Source of the DNA: Emiliania huxleyi CCMP1516
Taxonomy: Eukaryota; Haptophyta; Isochrysidales; Noelaerhabdaceae
DNA length: 64,000 nucleotides
Direction: 5' to 3'
Assembly (NCBI RefSeq): GCF_000372725.1
Contig: NW_005201165.1
Location: 61,818-125,817, forward strand
The position numbers were made by a program, and so were the translations under genes. Positions 10,101 to 20,050 of the stretch are shown here, in pieces (the first letter of the stretch is position 1; the number at the start of each line of letters is the position of its first letter). The notes beneath the pieces were generated by a model. That model was not told the DNA's origin. It saw only the letters and a program-made list of their open reading frames with translations, and did not search any database.

Positions 10101-11139
10101 CTTCGTCTCGGCTGCATCTCGGCTGCATCTCGGCTGCATCTTGCCGTCTCGGAGAGGATCTCCTTGCACATCTCGTTCCGCTCGCGGTTCTTGTGGTCGT
10201 GCGCCGCGAGGTGGCACGAGACGAAGGCGAGCGAGGTGGTGCCGAGGTGGAAGGAGATGGCCAGTCCGCCCTTGTTGCCGACCACGCCTCCCAGGCCGGT
10301 GGCAGAGACGGCGGAGCGGACGGAGTGGGCCGAGGTGCGGAGCGCGGCGCGCACGAAGACGGCGAGGTGCCTACTCCACCAGCGATGCGTCACGCGCGGA
10401 ACCGGTCCAGCGGGGCGCGCACCGACGGAGCGAGCTGCATCTGGCGCAGCGACGCGTGCTTGAGCACCACCCACTGCCTCCCTCCTCCTCCTCCTCCCGC
10501 CAGCCGCGCGAGGATCATCTTCTCCCACACGCGGTGCGGGCCGCCGCCGCGGATCGACTGCACCGCCGCGTCCGCCGCGTCCGCCGCCGAGTTCCGCGCC
10601 GGCCCAGCAGAGAGCGACGCCTCCTCCGCCGTCTCATCCTCGCCGTCGCTCTCGCGCCCGTTGAGCGAGATGTGGGGAGCGGCCGCGCTCGCGCCTTTCG
10701 CCTTGTCCTTGGTCGAGAACTTGTTCTCCTGCGTGCCCACCGCCAGCACATCCAACCCGTCGCCGCCCTCGGCGAGCCAGAGCGAGAGCTGCGCCGCGTC
10801 CGGAGGAGCGTTGCCAACGTTCCAAGTGAAGACGCCGAGGCGGATAGGAGGTTCCGGCTCGTCGTCGAGATCGGAGGACTGGTGCCCTCCAAAGAAGCGG
10901 CTCGTGCTGCGCGGCGAGGCGAGACGGGCGAACGCCCCGGTGAAGACCGTGCTCAGTGACCGCGCCGAGGAGCCGGGAGTGGTCGGAGTGGTCCCGAGCG
11001 TGGCGCTGCTGCTGCTGCTGCCCTCGATCGCAGAGAAGGACGGCTCGTCCGGCCGCAGCGATGAAGGCCGTGGGCCTCGCGGCCGCACAGCCTCTCCATG
11101 GTCGGCCATTGTGGGCTTTGTCGCCGGCGCGCGCTGCAA
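7188..11139 (-). CDS. Inositol polyphosphate 5-phosphatase with C2-like domain
   Basis: Removes the 5-phosphate from phosphoinositides or inositol phosphates. The start is ATG 11139 (or the in-frame ATG at 11109) and the stop is TGA at 7188-7190. The catalytic motifs appear in family order across many short exons: VFTWNVGN (about 10.83 kb), VGTQENKF (about 10.73 kb), GNKGGLAISF and SCHLAAHDHKN (about 10.2-10.28 kb), FDHCFWFGDLNYR (about 9.8 kb), FSEGQYSFPPTFK (about 9.39 kb), RIPSYCDRILW (about 9.31 kb), and TSDHKPVFATFEV (about 9.16 kb). A C2-like fold follows: LGSLSLQGIIPADLSGRSDP, YIAFFTNPP, then LILAVFDRDIGSKDDPLG. A Ser-rich tail ends in a QQQQ-containing exon. Introns include hairpin types (near 9475, 9729 and 7405), a TCTCGGCTGCA minisatellite (10050-10141), and a 70-nt intron flanked by direct repeats (9636-9705). 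Domain assignment is firm; several exon borders are not. Confidence 0.82.
10050..10141 (-). repeat. Intronic minisatellite, TCTCGGCTGCA unit
   Basis: About eight copies of an 11-bp unit. In the sense of the phosphatase gene each unit reads GCCGAGATGCA, so it offers a CAG every 11 bases. It lies between the HLAAH-containing and GDLNYR-containing exons. Confidence 0.85.
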
Positions 11140-11618
11140 GGAGACAGAGAGCGCCGAAACGAAAGAAGAATTCCTCGGAGGTCACAGCACACTGGCACGA
11201 CAAGGGCGCGGACTGGCGCGGAGTGGCACACACACTCGAAAGAAGAACGTTCGTGTAATCCGCCCTGGTAAGTGCTCGAAACGAGAGTGGACCTGAGCGA
11301 CATGACTTGGCGGCAAATGGTCGGAGTGGGAGTCAGAATGTGGACCTTGCGGAGGAGAGCTCGATCGATCGATAAACTCTTGGGACTTGGGTCTACTTTC
11401 ATGAGCGGCGACATTGTAACACCGTCACAAAAGTGATGCACGTATTGGGAGCGCGACTGTACCTAGATACTCGTAGCTAGGGAAAGAAGCCCTCTCAGAC
11501 AACCTCCAAATGCGCTGCGGCTGCCCATCGCATGCCGATGTTTCGCCCCCACTCATCGCCCGTTTGTCGATGCCTGCCCCCGATCCTCCTTGGCCCAGAG
11601 CTCGCGCTCGAGCTCCGC
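11140..11618. other. Intergenic between two minus-strand genes
   Basis: About 480 bp. Probably the 5' region of the phosphatase and the 3' UTR of the following gene. Nothing recognisable except a weak ACTGGCACGACAAGGGCGCGGACTGG-like stretch near 11190, similar to short repeats at 15.1 and 59.7 kb. Confidence 0.4.
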
Positions 11619-14384
11619 CTATGCCTCAATCGTGTAACGCTTGTGGCATCGTGTCACGCTTCCATCTCGCGGGCGCGCGGTTGGGATCGCCTGCCGCTTC
11701 TTTCCCTCGGGGTCTGAGAAGTTGGAAGGGTTGTAGATGCAGTTGAAGACGCAGCCCGTCTTCTTTGCGATCTCCATCTCTTTGAAGCCCGACCAGTCGG
11801 GCGGACAGATCATCGGGCAATCAGCAAACCTGAAGTGAGGTGAGGTCTGGACTCACGAAAGGGCGAACGGCTGGCAGTTGCTCCCATCCCACGTCCGCAA
11901 GCGCCCTCAGGCATCCCTTGGGCGATGGCGCGTCGTACCTCCCACGCTGCAGCGCCGGCTCCATCACGCGGTGGTAGAGGCGGCCGTACTCGCCCCTGTC
12001 GTTGCGATTCTGTCGCCGGCACCGCTCTTCCTTGGCGTCGGCAGCAGCGGCGACAAATACTCCATGCGCGCGGTGCAAGTCGCGGCCGGTGAACGGCTCC
12101 ACCTGTTACAGCTAAGCGGTGATCGAACGCTCCTCACAGCATCAGTCGCGGCGGGGAATTGCTCCGCCTGCAACCACACGTCCGCCGCCGGGGCAGCGGC
12201 TACGGTGGCGGCCGACCGCTTCTTCCCGCTGTGTGGCTTTGCCGCCTTCGAGCGAGGAGGCTGCCGCTCCAAGAGAGACCTTCCCTGCTTGCGCCTCCGG
12301 CTGACCGGTGTCGGTGCAAGCGTCGCCGGCAGCGACCGCAAGACACGGTTGGTCGCGTTGATGAGCTGCTCCTGTTCACACAAGGGTGCGTGAACACAGC
12401 CGCTCCGAGGCTGGCGCGGCTGCTGGAGTGGCTGCTCCTCCGCAATGGCCGTGTAGAAGGAGAAACTTCCCAGCACCCCGTGCCCTCTCACGTCGGCCAT
12501 CCGGCAAGGCCAGTCCGCGCCGATGCACTGCATCGCGGCGCGCATCTCGCAGTAGGACACCTTGCCCTCGCGCAAGCCGCGCACCTTCAGCAGACAAGAC
12601 ACGCTCGCCGCGATCGTGCCCGGTTCGGTCGGACGCCTCAGACAATCGCACTCAGTCTTGGATGATCTAAGACAATCTCGGATAACATCTTGCCTGGTCG
12701 TCCAGCAGCCGGACGCTGTAGCGGGTGGCGGGCAGCAGGCAGCCCCAGCGGCCATCGGCGGCGATGGGGTGGTTGGCCTCGTCCTTGTGCGCCCAGTCGG
12801 CGGGAGGCTCACCTGCAAGTGCATGAGTTGCATCAGTCATCAGTAGGGTTCCCTCTGGCTCGACGGAGGGCTGACGGCGATGAGAGCGTGGCGGTGTGTG
12901 CAGAGGCTGTTTCGGAGTGGCAAGATGGTCTGCAAACGGCTACGGCAGCCTCGCCGAGCCCCTCGCACAGCAAGTCGTGATGCGGCGAGTAGAGCGAGAG
13001 GGTGGAGGGCAGCTGGCCAGTCCAGCCGATATCGTGCTGAAGGATCCACACCTGCTGCACGCCATGCTCGAGCAGCTTGCGCCGGTGCGTGACGTACCAT
13101 AGGATACCTGGCGGGATCACACTGGCTATAAGTCGAGTGGCTCTACGGATAGTTGCGGCAGGTGTGACTGCGAGAAGAACACCTGGCAAGTCGCATAGGT
13201 TGGCCAGCCAGACGGGCTGCCGCGTGTCGGACCATCGGATCTCGTGCGCCTTCGCCAGCACCCCAGGGAAGAGGCGTTCGAGCAATGCCTCGCTCACGAC
13301 CGAGACGCTCGAGTTGCCGACCGCCCTCGCGAGCATTACCGCTGCTTTGGCGTCCTCCCGCTCGGCATACCCGGGGTAGTAACGGCAGAGACTCGAGAGC
13401 CGCTCCGGGAAGTGGCATGTCCGGCTGACCTGTGCCACGCGGTAAAAGTGCGGAGTCTGCGAGAACTGCGCCCTTGCGCGCGCCAGCCGCACGGCGAGGC
13501 TGGGCGTGACCGCCATTGACGCTACGGTGTGAACCTGTTCACAGATCGACGTGTGAAGAGGCGATGGAGAAGCATGAGGGGGCGATCGATGCGGCGATGT
13601 GCACCATCGCAAAGATTGCCGGCCGCTGGGACTGCTCCTCGACCCGCTGCCGCGCTGCCTCGACCGCCGCGTCGGGCGCGCAAGTGGAGATCCCGCGGTC
13701 GGTGCGACTGACGTCTTGCGGACCGACTAGGCCGTAGTCGGTGTGGCCGACGCAGGCGCGGTCGGAGAGGGTCCACATCGTGCACTCGGCTTTGAGCTGC
13801 GCCAGCTGCACGCGGCCGCCNNNNNNNNNNNNNNNNNNNNNNNNNNNNNNNNNNNNNNNNNNNNNNNNNNNNNNNNNNNNNNNNNNNNNNNNNNNNNNNN
13901 NNNNNNNNNNNNNNNNNNNNGGCCGCCGCGGCGCAGCTCGTCGGGTCCCTTGGCGTAGAAGGTGTCGCACAGCCGGCCACACTCGTCGGGTGAGTCTAGG
14001 CGGATAGGGACGCAACAGTTAGCATCACGACGGCGATGGAGCAGGGCGAGCGTGCAGGGAGAATGTTCATGTAGCAAAGAGGAGGGCCGCAGCAAGGCTA
14101 CCACCTGCCTCGCCAAGGTAGAACCGGTGCTCCATCATATCCTTGTGGCCGCACACGAAGTCAGAGAACATCATTCCAGTGAATGGGTCCACTGCGCCGC
14201 ACTTGCACACATCGCACGCCCGGCACCGGCACTCTCCGCACTGCTCGGCTGAGCAGCCAGCCTCGCAGCTCTCGCGCTCGAGCTCTGGTACACCTTTGCG
14301 ATTGACGACACAAAAGCCCTTCTCGACAGTGGCGCCCGGAACGAGACTCGCTAGGGTGACGCTGAGCCCAAGCGTGACCAGCAT
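11619..14384 (-). CDS. Secreted Cys-rich protein, unknown (possible glycosyltransferase-like core)
   Basis: Starts at ATG 14384 with a clear signal peptide (MLVTLGLSVTLASLVPGA). A Cys-rich module follows (CEAGCSAEQCGECRCRACDV), then through a phase-1 intron DSPDECGRLCDTFYAKGP. The assembly gap at 13821-13920 interrupts an exon or intron. Downstream exons carry LAQLKAECTMWTLSDRACVG, then after a hairpin intron at 13535-13604 VHTVASMAVTPS, then VWILQHDIGWTGQLPS and HHDLLCEGLG, then GEPPADWAHKDEANHP, CLLPATRYSVRLL and EGKVSYCEMRAAMQC. The last part is CPPDWSGFKEMEIAKKTGC, with the stop at 11619-11621. The W-x-L-x-x-D-I-x-W-T-G segment resembles the aspartate-containing motif of some uncharacterised algal glycosyltransferase-like proteins; that is a suggestion only. 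The gene may be two adjacent genes. Confidence 0.5.
13821..13920. other. Assembly gap (100 N)
   Basis: Exactly 100 N, so the size is a placeholder. Both flanks are GGCCGCC-rich, suggesting a GC-rich repeat defeated assembly. It falls inside the Cys-rich secreted protein gene. Confidence 0.98.
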
Positions 14385-14736
14385 GCCGCGGTTTGGGCGA
14401 GTGAGCACGCGCGGCGCCCGGCAGCAGTCCTTTCAGCGGCGGCGGGCGCTTGCGCGGTGTTTTTATTTTGTTTCTTTATGTTCATTCACAGATGCATGTA
14501 GGTTGATGAGAAACAAGAAGCACACATCCCACAGATAGGTTGACAAGAAACAAGAAGCTAACATCTTCACACAGGTAGGTTGATAAGAATTTTTACAACT
14601 AACGCAAGAGAGCGAATCAAGGAGGGAGGGTCGGGACCCTGGGAAGGCGAGGCCGAGGGGTGAGCCCTCAGGCGGGGGGTCTACTCGAACGTCTACGCAA
14701 GTGAGTGTAGAGGGGTGGTGTGGGGCGTGCAGTGTA

Positions 14737-14795
14737 GTGTTGAGCACTTGAGCACTGGATAGGGTCGATTCCGCATGGTACGGGACCCCTCGATC
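14737..14795 (-). repeat. GTACCATGCGGAATCGACCC dispersed repeat
   Basis: About 50 bp. Other copies are at 15248-15303 (+), 18994-19035 (+, slightly rearranged) and 60003-60062 (+). Each carries adjacent iterations of CAAGTGCT. The 14.7 and 15.25 kb copies face each other as an inverted pair about 500 bp apart. Confidence 0.8.
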
Positions 14796-15247
14796 GTCTC
14801 GCGTGTAGTGTTCATTAGCTCCGAGTAGAGGGGGCGTCCTGCAGTTAAGGGGAAACCCGGTACGCGGGGCTAACCCTCGGAGACCTGTGTTTACTTTATG
14901 GCCCTCTCCCTGCGAACGCGCACCCCCCCCTAGGGGTCAGGGCTCTCTAGCCCGTAGCCCGATCCCGATCATCCGGCCCGCTGGGTGCGCTCTTAGCTTC
15001 CCGGCCCTGGATGTGAGGCTAATGACTGCACTCCAAGTGCTCCAAGTACGCAAGTACTCTCTCACACTTACCAGAACACGCTCTTCTCTCTTACTTACTA
15101 GGCACGGGACTGGCGCGCACTGGCACTAACACTAGGTTGATAAGCAACAATAAGCGCACATCGCAGACAGGGAGGGTGTGAGAGGCGGACCTAAGCGCTA
15201 AGGAAAGCCCTACATCTCTTTATTTACCACCCATTTAGTTAGTTAGT

Positions 15248-15303
15248 TGGGGTCCCGTACCATGCGGAATCGACCCTATCCATCCAGTGCTCAAGTGCTC
15301 AGG
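15248..15303 (+). repeat. GTACCATGCGGAATCGACCC dispersed repeat
   Basis: Opposite orientation to the 14.74-kb copy, with CCAGTGCTCAAGTGCTCA following. Confidence 0.8.
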
Positions 15304-15309
15304 TAGGAA

Positions 15310-15425
15310 GGTGAAGAACAGCCAGGCTCGGACTGGACACCAACGCGGTATGGGTGGACGCGAGACAGATGATGACGAGACGCACGAGCGACACACAGAC
15401 ACAAACAAGCTCACAAGACACCAGC
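15310..15425 (+). repeat. Dispersed repeat around ACTGGACACCAACGCGGTAT
   Basis: About 110 bp, closely matched in reverse at 43870-43985 and partly (about 50 bp) at 23540-23595. Confidence 0.8.
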
Positions 15426-15655
15426 CCTGCCTGAGAGCCTGACTGCGCTCCCGCTCGACAGAGTTGGGTACGATTCACACAGACCTTGCTATTTCCGTTT
15501 CTTTCTGAGAGGTGAGGTCTTCATACCCTCACACAAAGGCACAAACAACCCCGGACCCAAGATCACGCACCATCAGAAGTTTCACGTTCACTCCAATCGT
15601 GAATCGATTCAACGCAGCGTCCCTGACCGAAACCGACACACGCTTGGACTTTGCA

Positions 15656-16207
15656 ATGGTAGGCCGACATTTCACGCACGCAGTTAGCCTCACCTGCGCT
15701 GTGGAAAGGGAGGGACTGGAGCACGAGTGCCAAAAGGCGGAGCAGGCCCTCGCCGCGCGGCAGAGCGAGCTTCGCGCCGCACAGGCCCGTCTGCAGGATG
15801 AGGAGGCCGAGGCGGCGAGGAGGGGAGAGCCCGACCCGGCGGCACTGCAGAGGGCGGTGTCTGCGATGACGAGGAAAGTGGAGGCGCAGATTGCTGACGC
15901 GTCCATCGCTCTCGTGCAGCGGCGTGAGGATCTGAAGCAGCTCATGCAGGGCAAGCGGTGTCAGCTCGCGGCGGCGGTGGGTGGGAACGCGAGGGAATAC
16001 TACCGATCCAACCACGCGCAGTTGCGAGCGCTACGGAGGGAGCAGACGAGGGCCGCGACCGACGACGGCGACACTCGGGCGGCCAGAAGGAGGGCCGAGG
16101 ACACCGACCGCTCCATCGCGCAGCTGGCGACGCAACTGCATCAGCTTCGGCGCGCAGTGGCTGACGCGAGAGCTGAGCGTGACTCGCTGCTGCGGCAGCC
16201 ACGCTGA
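15656..16207 (+). CDS. Coiled-coil protein, unknown function
   Basis: From the ATG at 15656 the protein is 183 residues and almost entirely alpha-helical with heptad character (EREGLEHECQKAEQALAARQ, ELRAAQARLQDEEAEAARRG, and a C-terminal LATQLHQLRRAVADARAERD). The frame is open upstream to 15512 but without an ATG. No catalytic motif or membrane segment. It is probably a structural or scaffolding protein; nothing else can be inferred. Confidence 0.5.
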   Translation: MVGRHFTHAVSLTCAVEREGLEHECQKAEQALAARQSELRAAQARLQDEEAEAARRGEPDPAALQRAVSAMTRKVEAQIADASIALVQRREDLKQLMQGKRCQLAAAVGGNAREYYRSNHAQLRALRREQTRAATDDGDTRAARRRAEDTDRSIAQLATQLHQLRRAVADARAERDSLLRQPR

Positions 16208-16591
16208 CTGTTGCTCCTCAACGGAGGCCAGCTCGCTCTATCTGTCGAAGAGACAGAGACAGACAGGCTGAGACAGACAGACGAGAGAACGGCGGCGCGG
16301 GGGCAGGGGCCGCGGGGGGCAGAGGCACGCGCGCGGGGGGGCAGAGGCAGCACTTGGCAGAGCTAGAGCGGAGAGCGGTTCCAAGTGATCAGTAGTGTAC
16401 ACGTGCAAAAGCTGCCTTCGCCAAAATGATTCAACAATACTACACACACGCTCACCAATAGAGGTACCACGCTTCGCCGCACCGGATCCCAAACCCCTGC
16501 ATTGTGACGCGCCGCGCGCGCAGGTCCCACGTGGGCCGCCAGCCGCCCCACTCGCCCACCTGCGAGCAGGGGAAACGGGAGGTCGGTGTGT
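16208..16591. other. Intergenic
   Basis: Purine-rich GACAGA runs around 16250-16285 and G-runs around 16300-16345. Lies between the convergent ends of two genes. Confidence 0.4.
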
Positions 16592-17723
16592 CTACCCGCT
16601 AGGTGCGTGGGCGAGGGCGGGTCGCGCCTGGTGAATGATCAGGCCCGAGTGTACCACGAGCCGGCCCACCTTGTACACCTCTCGCCGCATCACGGCGCAC
16701 GTGTCGGCGCACCACGCCCACTCGTCCCCTACGTGGTCCGCGCAGCCCTGCCTCTTGCTGCGGAAGGCGACGTAGTTGAGGCCCGCCTCGCCCTGGTCCG
16801 AGGGCGGCAGCGCCAGCGGCAGCGTGAAGGAGATGCGGGACCTGCTCTCGCACTCGGCCAGCCAGGGGAGCTGCTCGCTCAGCCCGCCCGTCCCGTTGGC
16901 CGTCATGCTGTTCCACTCGTCGTCGACGTGCCTGGCAGCCATGCTCCCGATCCACTCATCACTCAGCCCACCGCCATGCTGCTCCACTCAACATGACTGG
17001 GAACGAATCTCGGCTCATCTCGGCCAACCTCGGCCAGCTCTGCCGTCTCGGCTGTTCTCGGCTAATCTCGCGCATGTTAAAGACGGGGAACTGCCACGCT
17101 GCGTGCGAGTAGATGTAGTGGAAGCCCGGCAGGGAGAGGCCGGGGGCGAAGCGGACTGGCCCGTCCCTCAGCGACTGCTCCAGGATGTCCCGCACGTCCT
17201 CGAGCAGCCCTCCAAAGGCGGCCTTCAGGTATTCCCGCTCCGTCTCCATCGCCCGCTCGTAGGAGGTGCGAGAGGTGAGCGGCGGCGCGCCGCCCGTCTT
17301 GTTCTTGTGGTACGCCCAGTACGGCCCCACCGTGAAGAAGGGCAGCGGCCCCGCCGTATCTGAAATGTGGATGAGTCTGTCCGCCGGGACGGACGCCACG
17401 ATCGCGGCTGCCTCTTCGGGCGTGAGAACCTGCCGGCGGAACATCTCGCTCTTCGCCCACGGCGAAGAGCCGTTCGCCTGCGGACGAGCCGGAGGGCAGG
17501 TCCAGGTCGGTCCTCTCGGACTCTCAGACGCTTCGCAGAAGTGTCTCTCGGAAGCACCGTGTACGAGTAGGATTGCCGGCAGAGCCGCTCGGTCAGCTGA
17601 GGAATAAGGCGGCGCTTGGCGATCGCAAAGAGCTGGTGCGTGGCGAGCGCGAGAATAACTGGGCTGGCGGCGGCGCAGCCACGAGCGCGGCGGCCGCCTG
17701 GGAACGTGCGGCGGATGCGTCAT
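16592..17723 (-). CDS. 2-oxoglutarate/Fe(II) oxygenase-like protein
   Basis: At least two exons. The upstream part has VLTPEEAAAIVASVP, LPFFTVGPYWAYHKNKTGG and FHYIYSHAAWQFPVFN. After an intron holding GCCGAGAT-type repeats (about 17005-17075) the downstream exon gives HVDDEWNSM, SRISFTLPLALPPSDQG, GLNYV, YKVGRLVVHSGLIIHQARP and a stop at 16592-16594. A first HxD (HVD), a beta-rich core and a distal H next to R/Q (HSGLIIHQARP) match the facial-triad layout of prolyl-hydroxylase-like dioxygenases. The family is inferred from motif order only. The start is uncertain: ATG 17723, or an upstream exon such as the membrane segment at 17.8-18.0 kb. Confidence 0.5.
17005..17075 (-). repeat. Intronic TCTCGGC minisatellite
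   Basis: Six to seven degenerate units of TCTCGGC(C/T) within an intron of the oxygenase-like gene. Confidence 0.7.
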
Positions 17724-17794
17724 CAGTGCGTCCACGGTATAAGGTGGCCGCTGCTCCTTGGGCGCAGCGATGAGAAGCGGCAGAGCACACTGTT

Positions 17795-17971
17795 TTAGTG
17801 TGTCGCGGCGTCTCGGAGGCGCCTCTCACCTATTGCGACGGCCCTCAGCCATACGAGCAGCAGCGCGACGACGAGGAGCGGGACGGCGACGGTGGCGGGT
17901 GTGAGCTGCGTATAGCCAAAGTAGGGAACGAGGAGGAAGCGGACGCCCCCGGAGGCGTTCAGGAAATGCAT
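17795..17971 (-). CDS. Possible membrane-anchor exon
   Basis: The frame from ATG 17971 encodes MHFLNASGGVRFLLVPYFGY and then a strong hydrophobic helix (VAVPLLVVALLLVWLRAVAI). It could be a 58-residue protein. It could also be the N-terminal type-II anchor exon of the oxygenase-like gene immediately downstream on the same strand, as in many Golgi or ER hydroxylases. No evidence decides between them. Confidence 0.3.
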   Translation of the reverse strand: MHFLNASGGVRFLLVPYFGYTQLTPATVAVPLLVVALLLVWLRAVAIGERRLRDAATH

Positions 17972-18175
17972 GAAGAAGTCAGCACTGGGTCCCAGGAAGG
18001 CGATGCGATGACGGCTTAGTGTGAGCTTACGCACGAAGGCAGATCGCTAGAGTAGGAGCTGACCGACCCTCGCGTCCGGTGTTCACCGACGGCCGGGCGG
18101 GCCACCCGCCCACGCGCCGCCCACGTGCAACGCGGCGCGCGCAAACTCGCCCGCCGACTGCAGCCGCCAGTTCAC

Positions 18176-18780
18176 AGCCTTGTTATTGAGAAGAAAATAC
18201 CTCCTATGGCGCTGTGCGCTGGCCTGTGAGAGGTTGAGGTGCGAGCCCTGGAGGCCCTGGGGATGGGGGGGGACTACCCGCGGGCTTAGAAGGCCCGCGC
18301 GCAGGGGGGTGGGGCATTGAGACCGGTCATGAATGAGTGCGCGACACGCATGTTGCGAGCAGCGTTGTTGATGTTTTGCGCATCGCCACTGACGGCGGCG
18401 CGCGAGAGCTGTTGCGAGTGGTGTTGGGCGAAGCCCCGGGCGCTGCTGGAGGCTGTGCCGTAGTCGGTGCGGTCGACGGCGCTCGGGCTGCCGACCTCTT
18501 TGGCGAAGTTGAAGATGATTCTCTTGGTTGGCGGCGCGATGCCGCCCTGGCTTTCGACGAGACAAATTTTGACGATTCCGTTCTTGACATGGAGCGCGTC
18601 GTAGTACTGTCCCTTGTGCTCTTTGACCCAGCCTTTGCCGGTCGCATGGACGAGCGGGCCCTGTGACTTGTGGCCGCGCTCTTTGCACCCAAGAACCTTG
18701 AGCAAGGTTTGGTCGAGGGTGTTGCCGAAGCCAAACTTTGTGGCCCAGTGACGCACAGCATCCGCCGTGTGCCGCCGAGC
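18176..18780 (-). mobile_element. R2 dispersed element, longest copy (with ORF 18286-18756)
   Basis: Read on the minus strand, an open frame of about 156 codons (TKFGFGNTLDQTLLKVLGCK, GKGWVKEHKGQYYDALHVKN, AQNINNAARNMRVAHS) is followed by a tail ending CTTCTCAATAACAAGG. The end of this unit recurs at 48345-48540 (+), 39127-39182 (+), 18843-18870 (-) and 19528-19556/19853-19885 (-, split). Copies share the 3' end and differ in 5' extent, as expected for a retroposed element. The frame has no ATG near its beginning, so it is probably 5'-truncated. I do not recognise the protein; it carries no visible reverse-transcriptase motif. Confidence 0.6.
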
Positions 18781-19527
18781 CCTGCCCAGCCTGCCTCGTC
18801 TTTGTGAGGGCGCTAGGCACAGCCTTGTTATTCTTCTCGGTGCCTTGTTATTGAGAAGAAAATACCTCGTCTACGCCAGTTCACGTACAGTGGGTTGCGG
18901 GCATTAAGAAAACAGGATTGCGGCACGCCGCCGTTTTCTAAGCCTTTCCACAGCCCTCACCCACCCCACGCCGTGGTTTCTTAGCTGCTCCGGCCGTACC
19001 ATGCGGAATCGACGACCCTATCAAGTGCTCAAGTGTCAAGAGCTCAAGCTCCGGCCGGCACTCAAGCAGAGCCGGCCCGAAGGATTTTTAGGTAAGTAAG
19101 AGGTAAGCTGCGGTCCGCGAGGGCGATGCCAGAGTCTGCCGCCGAGTCGGCTCTCTGGATGACGGGAAGACGCACACAAGGTCACAAGCCTCCATCCACT
19201 CGCACTCCACTCAGAACACCGCAGACTTGGAAAGTGACAAGTGCGCGCGCCGCAGGCGAGGAGAAATTTGCGGGCGGGGCTCCAGTTCACACTCGTGTCT
19301 GGCTGGCCTTTTCTTCGGGGCCGCGCCTGCGGCGCGCTGTGGTTTCTTAGATTTTCGCGGAAATCGCTTGGTAGGGTTTCTTACTGGTACGTTTTCTTCA
19401 TGCCCGCAACCCACTGTAAACGCACATCCCCGGGCCCCGAAATCGCACAGTGATGACAGTGACATGCAACACGGGGTCCGCCAGTTCACAGATAGGTTGA
19501 TAAGAAACAACGCTTTTCGCAGACTCC
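18781..19527. other. Repeat graveyard
   Basis: Short R2 3' end (18843-18870), the GTACCATGCGGAATCG repeat (18994-19035), pieces of TAGGTTGATAAGAAACAA near 19490, and two matching stretches with TGGTTTCTTAG around 18975 and 19340. No gene supported. Confidence 0.5.
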
Positions 19528-19885
19528 CTTGTTATTGAGAAGGAAATACCTCCTAAAAGAAAGAAAGAAAACAGACACCCCAAGGGAGGGATGGGAGGAC
19601 GGCACGCCGCCACCACACAGGGATTTTAAGGAGAGGTGTGTGATGCGCTAGCCGTCGCCCACCCTAGGGAGTCTGCCTCTTCCTATCTCTCTTCGCAGTC
19701 TCTCGCCGCTTCTCGCTGCAACCTTCATGCCACCTCGCGGTCGTCCCACTCTCGTCGTTCTCTCCCTTGTCATTTCCTCCTCTGTCGCGTCGTTCTCTTC
19801 TGCCTCGTCCTGCGACGCCGCCGCCTGCCGGTCCCTTGTTCTCTCGCGCAAGTACCTCCTATGGCCCGCTCTCGCGCAGGTGTGT
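19528..19885 (-). mobile_element. R1 retroposon copy nested inside an R2 copy
   Basis: R1 occupies about 19557-19851, reading on the minus strand to a (CTTT)n tail at 19557. It is flanked by the direct repeat TACCTCCTA, seen just before the tail (ending about 19555) and again at about 19852-19860. The flanks rejoin into the R2 sequence (CTTGTTATTGAGAAGGAAAT, then CTCCTATGGC). This gives an ordered history: R2 first, then R1. Confidence 0.7.
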
Positions 19886-20050
19886 TTCTTCAATTTCAAG
19901 AATTCTTCCTTTCCTCGGTAGAGCACTTGCAAAGAGCTCTAACGGCACCCGGTACCGCTGCCGGTGCTCTCGCTGCGCTGCCGCAGTGCGCTCGCTCGCC
20001 GGCAGGAGTGACGACGGAGCAGTCGGCAGGCTACACTACTCAGCGAGAGC

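Larger units (their letters stand above)
14385..15655. other. Repeat-rich intergenic region
   Basis: About 1.3 kb without a supported gene. It holds three imperfect copies of TAGGTTGATAAGAAACAAGA around 14500-14590, with a relative near 15135. There are also two inverted copies of the GTACCATGCGGAATCGACCC repeat (14737-14795 and 15248-15303) and a dispersed repeat of about 115 bp (15310-15425). Confidence 0.6.

Noticed and set aside
13821-13920. Gap flanked by GGCCGCC as a possible recombination site
   Set aside because: Exactly 100 N is a scaffolding placeholder; the flanks are ordinary GC-rich sequence.
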